This document shows, in pieces, positions 1-32,500 of a stretch of DNA of 64,000 nucleotides. A model generated the notes under the pieces. That model was not told where the DNA came from. It made no database searches and saw only the letters and a program-made list of their open reading frames with translations. The stretch is from Pterois miles (taxonomy: Eukaryota; Chordata; Actinopteri; Perciformes; Scorpaenidae). The position numbers and the translations under genes were made by a program. Positions within the stretch are counted from its first letter, which is position 1. Each line of letters opens with the position of its first letter. Where the stretch lies: contig CAMQGK010000334.1 of assembly GCA_947000775.1 (NCBI GenBank), positions 1,676,001-1,740,000 on the forward strand. Reading direction: 5' to 3'.

Positions 1-2550
1 GTTTATGATTGCTTGCATGTTTTGCATGTAGGTTATATAGATATTTTTTATGTTATCTGTCCTTTATTGTTTTGTTTGGCTTTTGATGAGTAATAATGTC
101 ATTTCTGGGAGGAGGCCTCTGAATCAGGCTTCCTCCCTCTTCTGCACTGAATTACTGTTTTTATAACTGTGCAAATAAACTAAACTAAACTAAACTAGTT
201 TAGAGTATGTACCTGTATATCAGCAGGCCTAGTTAATATTGAATTAAAACAAACGCTGTTAAGGTGTTGTTCCACATGAGCGTTAATATAAAATAGGCTC
301 ACTAGGCTTTCAGAGTCTCTGGTCTGACAATAGAGTACTATATGCAGCCCTCACTGAAGGTTTCTACCATGTAAGCTATAACTTCTGTTAACTTTACAGC
401 CACTACTACTGTCAGGGTCCCTTTTCTTCTTTCAGAGGATTTCTGATCTACTAACCACTTGCTGCAGTGGCTATTTGTAAGGTCTGTAGTTCATTTTATT
501 GTACATTAGGGCCCCCTAGCAGGTCAACTCAACAATTTAAAGAACAAAATGAACCATGTCACTGCTTTTGGAGATGGAGCTGTAATCTTAGACTTTAGAA
601 AGTAGAGTGTAACATAGACAACACTGTGCAGTAGCACAGAATGAAGTGGATGAAATGATGAGTTAATCTACCGGTCAAAGTGTGCACAGTCACCGCAGGC
701 ACTGCAGGCGTCTTTAGGACTCTGTCGACTCATTCACTTTTCCAGCAGCATTTGTTGGCAGCAGACCACACAAACTGCAGCTCCAGTATCGGTCTCAGTG
801 GAGTTAACAGAGGTTCCATCCATGTCTGCATTTCTATCTACCTTCTGCCTGTTTTTCCACAGTATAAAATGTTTTAGTTGAATATTCTGTGGGTGCAGCC
901 TGTATGGACCTAGAGGACCCATGGGAGTCCAAACACAGGGGACAGAGGAGAGGCGCTTGACTGCCTGACAAAACATCCAAATGGCTCTATGAAATTCTGC
1001 ATCATTTTCAGAGTATGCGATCTATTTTCATGCTCAGAGTTTACGGTAAGTTTTTTCAGCATTGCCTACATATGCACTGTCAGGGTATGCAACAAAACAT
1101 TTTAAAGACTTTATATAAATATTATTTATGTAGCCCTGTGACTATGTAACCCTGGCCCAGAATCTGAATATATTTTATAGTTTCACACGGCTATTAGGTA
1201 TTTAGAGACACATTATCAAAGTGCACAAACTGTCTTCACAGTCTCTTGTCATGAGAATCTCTGTTGAACACTGTTCTATATTGACTTTCTATTGTTGGCA
1301 TCTTCATTTTTAGCTTATTGTCTCCAATCACTCTGGCACCACAGAGACAAACCCATTGTTCAAGAAAGGCCTGATTAGATTTTAAAATATCACTGAATTC
1401 AGCAACTGGCCAGTGTGTCAATCGCGTGTACATTCTGCTCTTTTTTCATCCGACACATGTAACACACACAGCTCCTGCATGCATGGATGACTGACACAGA
1501 TTGTGTGAGCAGGAGATTCATTTCAGCACGTCTGAAATGGGTGAAATGGCAAAGACCCCCTCCCTGTACACACACACCTCAGTAACCCAGTGCCCCGTCT
1601 CACCACACAGCTGCTGCCAAGTGTCCCACATATTGACAGGAGTGTGTGATCTGCCTGCAGCACTATCCAACTACCAACACACTCAGCGACTTAGGCCCTA
1701 ATTAAACTCTTTATGTTCTCTAAGAATAGAAGAGAAGCCTATGCCTTAAAGCCACCAGGCCTTGACATAGAACGGACTAGCGTAGAATAGAGACGTGGGC
1801 CTATCTATAGGTTATTCAATTCTTCGTCAGCAGAAAAGAGTCAGATCTTCTTACAATACCAGATTAGGGTTATGGGGGTATATCACTACTTAATGATACA
1901 ACACTAAATAACAGGACAGGCTAAAATATACTATTATATCAAAACTTCAAAACTATATATTGCTGGAATTAATATGATTACACACAGCTGACACATATTA
2001 TTTTACAGGAATACAATAAAACAAGTACAATACAAGGGGGTCTATTACGCATTACAATGAATAGAGTGTAGATAGATAGATAGTACAATTAATAAAAACA
2101 GATTAGGGTACAATATAGAATTATGGGGGTAATATAACATTATTTAATAACACTGTATAGCTTAATATCATATTAATATACTGTAAATGGTTAATAGGAT
2201 TTAATTGAACTGAATTGGTATTAATATGATAAGAATAGCAGAGGCACACACCTGAAATCATGCAGAAATAGAACAGAAATAGGTGTGGGTCTAATTGTGT
2301 TGGCTATCTAATCAATACAACAGAACCTATTAATAGCTATGATCATATTACATCAGTAGAATAGAGTACAAAAATGTCATATCAATGAGTAAGTGCTAAT
2401 ATGATTAGAACAGAAGAGGCAGGTTTGTCAGCATCCCTGTCCGCCTCCTGACAGCTCCGCAGGCCGGCTCGGCGCCGCTGCTGTCGGCAGCATGATGACA
2501 GACACACCGCTGCTGTCACAAGGACCGTAAATCATCCGAAGGAGACTCAC
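1..2550 (-). other. Probable trim36 intron 1, no exon seen
   Basis: This stretch lies downstream (minus strand) of the trim36 first coding exon and is most simply its first intron. I found no RING, B-box or other TRIM36-like exon on either strand. It contains a short AAACT repeat at 176-198 and an AT-rich, internally repetitive part at about 1740-2420. Small open frames here match nothing I recognise. Confidence 0.5.
176..198. repeat. Short AAACT-type pentanucleotide repeat
   Basis: About four to five consecutive copies of a TAAAC/AAACT pentamer are visible directly. It is a simple sequence repeat with no apparent gene association beyond lying in the probable trim36 intron. Confidence 0.8.
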
Positions 2551-2613
2551 CTCGCCCCGCTCGATCCGCTCCACGATGCTGGCGAACTCCGTCATGTCCT
2601 CAGAGTCCGACAT
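2551..2613 (-). CDS. trim36: TRIM36 first coding exon (partial gene)
   Basis: The ATG is at 2611-2613. It opens a 63-nt exon encoding MSDSEDMTEFASIVERIERG plus E, followed by a consensus GTGAGT donor at 2545-2550, phase 0. The peptide aligns with the N-terminus of vertebrate TRIM36 (MSESGEMSEFGYIMELIAKG in human), including the acidic start and the conserved EF..I...I..G spacing. TRIM36 is a RING-B-box-coiled-coil-COS-FN3-SPRY E3 ubiquitin ligase that binds microtubules. In Xenopus it acts in vegetal microtubule assembly and dorsal axis formation. RING and all later domains must lie left of this window. The identification rests on a short peptide, but the order trim36-pggt1b-ccdc112-fem1c, all on one strand, matches human 5q22 and makes it secure. 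The open frame running on past the donor is intron. Confidence 0.85.
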
Positions 2614-3110
2614 GGCTGCAGATGATGGTGGATGAAACAGCAGTACACAGACCGGTCAGCAGACAGGAAGAATAGTGGAAATGTAGAAAAACACACACAC
2701 AAACAGCAGCTGCGGGTTAAACCAACAGGATGAAAAGCTCCAGAGCTTCACAGGGGAGGTGAGATAACATCATGAGAGAAGAGGCGCTCCTCAGACCACA
2801 TCCTCCTCATCATCACCATCCTCCCTCCCTCTCTGCAGGCTCGTGTGTTTGTCCGTTACAGTAACCTACATGCGCCGGCTGCAAGAAGCCAATTTTATTT
2901 TAGTTTGCCTCATCTTGGAGGGAAAACCCCGCCCTCGTCTCCTCACAGCATCTCCCGCCTTCTCCCTCTGCATCATCATCCCTCAGCGGCGATGTCTCCA
3001 CTCACTGAGCTCTTTGTATCCTCGTGCTCTGTCATCTATCAACCCGTTTTACCCATCAATCACTAGAAAATAATCTCAGATTGAAGATTAAAGAGGCGGG
3101 ATGGGGGGTC
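2614..3110 (-). promoter_or_regulatory. Probable trim36 promoter / 5' UTR region
   Basis: The DNA upstream of the trim36 ATG, together with the first exon and early intron (about 2430-2620), is richer in GC and CpG than its surroundings, as expected of a vertebrate CpG-rich promoter. No TATA box is obvious. The exact transcription start cannot be read from sequence. Short plus-strand open frames at 2843-3073 look like chance frames in this GC-richer DNA. Confidence 0.45.
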
Positions 3111-3710
3111 TTAAATCTGTTAGCGCTGCGTTCAGTCAAATTGGGCATTTACGCATGGCTGGCAACGCGCTCAAGTGTGCGTATATTGCTTTATATGGGC
3201 TGATTTCTGCTCATTGCGACTCAAATATGTAGCAGCAGCTCTCTGGTCGTTGGGACGATTGATTCTGTCATGACGGATTCAAACAGAGACCGGGTGTTTC
3301 ATGCATCAGCCGGAATGTGAGGCGACTGTTGTGTGAGGCCGGATTAAGTTCATGTTTTTTTTTTTCTGGCAATGCCACTTGTTCCGCGTCACCAGATGGC
3401 CTCATGGCTTCATGCAGACATATTCCACCCCACTGAGCATGTGGACGGGGACAAACAGGCAGACTGCCCTGACGGAGCAAACGGTGCATGACAAAACTAA
3501 TAACTCATGTACTAACTGATTGACTGACTGACCGCTGTTTCCAAAAGCACTGAGATAATCTCTGTTTAACGCAGTGGAGCAGCGTGGGTTCATTTTGGGA
3601 AACAGCTGTCATCTCTATGGTGAGATGGAAAATCTTAAAATGAACATTATTAGGCTACCTTGAGTTTGGGATGAGTCTATTAAGGTATCTCTTTCTGTAT
3701 AGAGGTGATT

Positions 3711-5102
3711 TACAGTGCTGTGAAAAACTATTTGTCCCCTCTCTGATTTCTTTGCATATTTGTCACTCTTAAATGTTTCAGATCATCAAAAAAATTCTAA
3801 GATGAGACAAAGATAACCTCAGTAAATAGAAAATGCAGTTTTTAAATGATGATTTCATTTATTAAGGAAAAAACAATCCAAATCTATCTGGCCCTATGTG
3901 AAAAAGTAATAACTGGTTGTGCCAGCCTTGTGATAACTAGCAATGAGTCTTTTACATCACTGTGGAGGAATTTTGGCTCACTCTTCTTTACACAATTGTT
4001 TTAATTCAGCCACATTGGAGGGTTTGAGCATGAACGGCCTGTTTAAGGTCATGCCACAGCATCTTAAACGGCTTTAAGTCTGGAGTTTGATTACGCCACT
4101 CCAAAACCTTCATTTTTTTTTAAAGCCATTCAGAGGTGGACTGGCTGGTGAGTTTCAGATCATTGTCCTGCTGCAGAACGAAGAAGTGTGTTTGAGCTTG
4201 AGCTCACGAACTGATGGCTGCACGTTCTCCTTCAGGATTTTCTGGTAGAGAGCAGAATTCATGGTTCCTTCAGTTGCGGCAAGTCGTCCAGGTCCTGAAA
4301 CAGCAAAGCAGACCCAGACCATCACACTACCACCACCATGTTTGACTGTTGCTATGATGTTGTTTTTATGAAATGCTGTGTTAGTTTTACAACAGATGTA
4401 ACAGGATGCACACCTTCCAAAAAGTTCAACCTCTGTCTCGTCAGTCCACAGACTATTTTCCCAAAAGTCTTGGGGATCAGGTTGTTTTTTGACAAATGTG
4501 AGATGAGCCTTTGTGTTTCTTTTGGCCAGCAGTGGTTTTCTCCTTGGATCTCTCCCATGGATGCCAGTTTTGCACGGTCTCTGTCTTATTGTTGAATCAT
4601 GTACCTTGTTCTGGGTTCTTTAGTGACCTCCTGGATGAGTCGTCAATGAGCTCTTGGAGTAATTTTGGTAGGGCAGCCACTCCTGGGAAGGTTCACCACT
4701 GTTCCAAGTTTTCTCCATTTGTGGATAATGACTCTCACTGTGGTTCGCTGGAGTCCCAAAGCCTTAAAAATGGCTTGGTAACCTTTTCCAGACTGATAGA
4801 TGTCAGTGACTTTGTTTCTCATCTGTTCTTGAATTTCTTTAGATCACAGCATGATGTGTTGCTTTCTGAGATCTTTTAGCCTCCTTCACTTTGTCAGACA
4901 GGTTTTATTTAAGTCATTTCTTGATTCAACAGGTCTGGCAGTAATCAGGCTTGGGTGTGGCGAGTGTAATTGAACTCAGCTTGCCAAAATAATTGTGGTT
5001 AATCACAGTTAATTCAAGACTTAACAAGGGGGCCGATTACTTTTCCACATAGGGCCAAGTAGGTTTGGATACCTTTTTTCCCTTAATAAATAAAATCATC
5101 AT
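3711..5102 (-). mobile_element. Tc1/mariner-like transposon, decayed and truncated
   Basis: The left end (TA then CAGTGCTGTGAAAAACTATT, 3711-3732) is the terminal inverted repeat typical of a common fish Tc1-like family. The interior reads on the minus strand as remnants of a Tc1 transposase. One fragment at about 4352-4558 includes FGKIV followed by a degraded first catalytic-acid region and a stretch like the conserved block after it. The frame is broken by stops and frameshifts. Near 5030-5100 the matching inner part of the right inverted repeat is present, but it stops abruptly and the outer repeat is missing. The copy is therefore inactive and has lost its right terminus where the next repeat begins. 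It lies between trim36 and pggt1b. Confidence 0.85.
4352..4558 (-). pseudogene. Tc1-like transposase fragment
   Basis: This is the longest surviving frame of the transposase inside the 3711-5102 element. It carries FGKIV and further residues that follow the usual Tc1 spacing toward the central catalytic region. The expected W-x-DE catalytic acid motif after FGKIV is not intact (it reads CGLTR), and the frame is cut by stops on both sides. It is a fossil, not a functional gene. Confidence 0.7.
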
Positions 5103-5855
5103 GTCTCTGTGTCCTCCCGTGCTCCTAATGGCAACTGCAAGATTTCACAGACCGGAGGAAAACAACTAATCACTTACTAACTGCAATCAAACGGTCAAAC
5201 TAGGCAGCGCCGATCAAATATGATTCAATATTCTGTTACTGTAATGCCTATTTATTTCCTCAAATGTTTCTAGACACATCTTGTAGTGTGCTGTTTAGAA
5301 AGTTTGTGACCTGGCAGCCATGTTGACAGCAATTGAGGAAATACCAAGCACTGCCCACCCGCCAGAGCACAGCCAATAGAAATGCTCTCTCTACGGGGGC
5401 GGCAGTAGCTCAGTCCGTAAGGACTTGGGTTAGGACGCGGAGGACGCCGGTTCAAGACCCCCATGGACCAAGACCAACTGGTTGCTGGAGAGATGCCAGT
5501 TTACCTCTTGGGCACTGCCGAGGTGCCCCTGAGCAAGGCACCGAACCCCCAACTGCTCTGGGCACTTGTCAGGAGCAGCCCCCTCATGACGCATGTATAT
5601 GTACTGTGTGAACAACAGAGTGTAAAACTGAATTTCCCCACTGTGGGACTAATAAAGGAATATCTTTCTTTCTTTCTTTCTTTACCTGAAATGACCTGTG
5701 ATTGGTCAAAGTGGGCTAGATTTTTCCAAAGCCTGTAAACATGAGTCATGAGGAGGTGTCCAGTTTTCTCTCAGAACACTTGAATTATAACATACTGAAA
5801 GGTTATTATGGAATATTTGCTAAATTATGCCAAAATACTGCCTACTGCCACTTTA
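5103..5855. repeat. Interspersed fish repeat split by a SINE
   Basis: The two halves, about 5103-5394 and 5684-5855, belong to one repeat family. The left half closely resembles another copy at about 23935-24190 in a pggt1b intron; both share runs such as GCAAGATTTCACAGAC and the spacing around AATCAAACNGTCAAACT. The halves are separated by the SINE at 5395-5683. The family looks like a non-autonomous DNA element, but I cannot assign its superfamily from sequence alone. Confidence 0.7.
5395..5683 (+). mobile_element. tRNA-derived SINE, copy 1
   Basis: The head GGGGGCGGCAGTAGCTCAGT contains an A-box-like TAGCTCAGT (about 5406) and a B-box-like GGTTCAAGACC (5449-5459). It continues into a tRNA-unrelated body (for example GAGCAAGGCACCGAACCCCC) and ends in AATAAAGGAATATC plus a TTTC-rich simple tail. 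A second, slightly longer copy is at 13286-13640. The layout is that of tRNA-derived SINEs of percomorph fish. It is inserted inside the repeat at 5103-5855. Confidence 0.85.
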
Positions 5856-29188
<23,333 letters not shown>

Positions 29189-29597
29189 CTTTGCATCCGC
29201 ACCTATGAGGAATCTTTTCCGGTACGTTTGTTTTTCAAAATAAAAGCTCACGCTGCACGTACAGAAAGGGAAATTCAAAGGTTTTATCGCTATTGAAGAC
29301 ACAGCCAGTATACATTATAAATATTTTACTTTTGCTGTGAATACACAATAACACTGTTACTAGTCCATCACTTTAACAGTGCAAAAATAGATCACCAGAG
29401 ATGAGACGTTGTGAAGCTTTCATTTAAAATAACAGTTTTGTAAAATGCAAGTTAATTTAATTCATGGCAGCACACAGCAGATTCAAAGAAAGGCACAATG
29501 TGGTGTTGAGGTCCTATTTAATCTAGTGTCCATACAGACAGAAAACTGAATTCTGAATGCATTTCAAGACTGTTCAGTTGATTTCCTTTGTTGCTCA
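29189..29597 (-). promoter_or_regulatory. Compact ccdc112 3' end / pggt1b promoter spacer
   Basis: Only 409 bp separate the ccdc112 stop codon (29598-29600) from the pggt1b ATG, both genes being read on the minus strand. Candidate minus-strand ATTAAA poly(A) signals for ccdc112 lie at 29517-29522 and 29456-29461. An AATAAA at 29042-29047 falls inside pggt1b intron 1. The pggt1b promoter and 5' UTR must therefore sit within or next to the ccdc112 3' UTR. No TATA box is evident. Confidence 0.6.
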
Positions 29598-32500
29598 TCA
29601 CAGGCCTTGTCTCCATGTGGGAACAGCTCTGCAACAAAATGACAGAAGATGTCAATGATTCAGCAATCATGTATTATTACCCAAAGCATTAAAAAGCATT
29701 GTGTTAAAGTTGGGGCAATCAAACCTGTGAAACATTTGAAGCAAAGGCCCTCCTCCTGAAGGTCCAACGTGTTTCATTCGCTCCTCCCATCCCTTAGTGG
29801 GACGGGTAAGCCTGGAGGGGTCTCTGCTGACACGACCATCCACCTTAATGGAGAGAAACATTAACCTTTACCTAAAGCCACCATCCTGTTTATTTAAGAT
29901 TTTTAAATTTTGTGACTTGTGACTTAAAATGTTATTCACTGTACAACCCTGACCTTCTCCTTCAACTTTGCAGTGATTCTCCTCTGTCTTTCCTCTTCCT
30001 CTTTTTCCCTCAGCTGTTTCTCCTGAAGCTTTGCCTCCACCTTGTGAAGATCCTGCAGAAAGGAAAAGACAAGCTTTCTATTTTACATTAGCCATCCTTT
30101 AAATACATCACCATCTTACAAAACAAAAACTGCTCCAGTGAGAAAGCCCGGCCCTGAAAAGTGGTAACACCGGACAAAACAGACAAACAAACTGTATTTC
30201 TAGGTGTCTCTGTGATTCTCAGACTTCGTACCCTTTCATTAAAGTGCTTGATGCCCTTTGCTGCCTCTCTTCTCCTCTCCTCCATCTCCCTCTGTTCCTC
30301 CTCTCTCCTCTTCCTCCCCTGTTCTTTTTCCTCTTCCCTCCTCAGTCGTAGCTGCTCCTCAATGGTCAGCTTCACCTCCAGCTGCCGGCGACGCTCTTCC
30401 TGATAAAGAAAAATCATTCTGATGAAACTAAATATTTTTTGGGGGAACCTGTTTATGTCAAGGTATGTATGTATGTGTATCGACTGTCGTGCTGAATAAA
30501 TTCAAAGACACAGATAGGCAAAACTACAGTAAAATGCATTTTAACACACACAAAAGCACCTTTGCCCGTCTCCTCTTTTGTATCTCCTCAGCCAGCCTCT
30601 GCTCCTCCTCCCGTTCCTCGTTCCTCCTCTTCTCCTCCTTCCACTCCTCCAGTCGTCTCACCGCCTCCCTCCTCTCCTCCTCAGTCCTTAAACACAAGAT
30701 GATAAAACATACTAAAACAGACATGATACCAAAGTGACAATAACAAAGACTATGAGCAAATAAAGCCCTCAAATTCACCTTTACTTAAGGTGACCAATGA
30801 AACGATTTGACTGCTCATCAGATCTGGTGGGATCTTATGACTCGAGGGTGCATTTCACTGCTTTATCTGTGGAATCAATGTCTGCTCCACCTCGTCTTTC
30901 TGTTTTTTATTGTATTCTGCTCTACTTCTGACTCACCTGTGTTGGTGGGCCTGGCTCTTGGCCTCCTTCTCTCTCCTTCCTGCTTCCTCCGCCTCCTCCT
31001 GATGCTGTATTCTGGTCTGGCGTTCCTGATGCTGGCTGGCTTTCCACCGCTGAATAGCCTAGGTTTGGTATGAAGACAAGTAAGCCAAAAATGGAAACCA
31101 TAAAATATTTAGAAGACAGTACTACAGCTGCCAAACAGCTCTTTCTGAGCTCCCAGCTTAATACAGAATAAAGACAACAATAATGATACTATTGAAAACC
31201 AATAAATGCATAGTAGAGACAGGAAGGCAGTCCAGGCACTCTAAAATATAAGAACAAGTGAGGAAGGGAAATATATCAAAAAGTCTTTATTATAGTGGCT
31301 AAATCATTAATGTTTCAACCTTGATAGGTCTTTGTCAGGGCTTTTAAGGCTTTTTCATATTTCTTTCTTCGTTTGTCACTTGTTTTAATATTTTTAGATT
31401 TTTTTCCCATTTTCCAAGAGCACCCCATGTTTTTGCCTTAAAATTGAGTACACAGTTATCTCTTTCCAAATTTAGAGTAGAGGTTGGACTATATTGTACA
31501 TACAACCTGGTGGAGTAAACAACAGAGTTTTGAAGATGTTAGAATCATATTAAAAAAAGTAATATAACAGAATAGAAATCTGACAACAAAAGATGGCACA
31601 ATCTGAATTCACTTTTCAAATACAAACAATTGCTTTCCTATTGAGCTCGTTTTTTTGTCTCTACTATCTAGTCATTAATAGTAGTAGCTTCATCATTAAA
31701 CATCAGAGAGATGCTCACAATGATTAATTTATCGCGCTCATATCTTTTAACAAGCTTTACAAATGGCTTCACAATTTAGAGTAAAATGGGAAGATTATTG
31801 ATACTGATTTAAATGTACTACTAAATTTCCTTTGCAAAAAAAGAACAGTGCTGCATTTTTGCAGTTTGAAATAAACAAGAGACAGTAACTCAACCAATAA
31901 CTGAAAGAATAATGAAAACTGATTGTGGCCAAACATCTAGGGTGATTTCTATTTTTTATTCAGATATAAATGTAGGGAACAACTAGAAGAACCAGAGTGA
32001 GCCAATGACATGATGAGAGTTTTAAATAAAGAGTTAATATAAAATAAAACTGTATTTATTATGTAGGATGAAAATAAAGAACTTCAATTTGGGACTGAGG
32101 TAAAAAGTACATTTTGCAGCCTGCTCTACCTCTCTCTTTTTGCCCTGTAGGTGGATCAGCTCCTGATGCCAGTCCTCGTGTTGCTCTATCTCCTCCAGTG
32201 TTTTACCAGGCAGGTACAGTTTGGCTTCTTTCCTGTAGGCTGGTTGCCCACTGTGCTTTGTCCACACCTGTAACACAAACAGGTGCAATGGTGTTGGTGG
32301 TCAGTGACAATGATCTACAGGTGAAAGGCGGCAGAAGAAATGAAGATTTTCAGTACAACACAAGTTATCAAGACACAATAACGATACTGCAATGTCTTAC
32401 TTTTAGGAAGGCTTGGTGGTCATATTGGTCCCAGCCACCACATGGGCCTCCTGTCTTCAGCAGAAAAGCTTCCAGTGCTCTGACCTCTGTTGGGAGGCTT

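Noticed and set aside
4511..4879. 122-codon plus-strand ORF
   Set aside because: Antisense shadow of the decayed Tc1-like transposase on the minus strand.
5395..5470. Functional tRNA gene
   Set aside because: A- and B-box matches are present, but there is no closed acceptor stem and the sequence continues into a SINE body with a near-identical second copy at 13286.
29189..29302. N-terminal extension of PGGT1B upstream of the chosen ATG
   Set aside because: The frame stays open, but there is no upstream in-frame ATG (the apparent start is GTG), and the family N-terminus fits the ATG at 29186-29188.
30161..30403. 80-codon plus-strand serine/leucine-rich ORF
   Set aside because: Antisense of the charged coiled-coil exon of ccdc112 (30232-30399).
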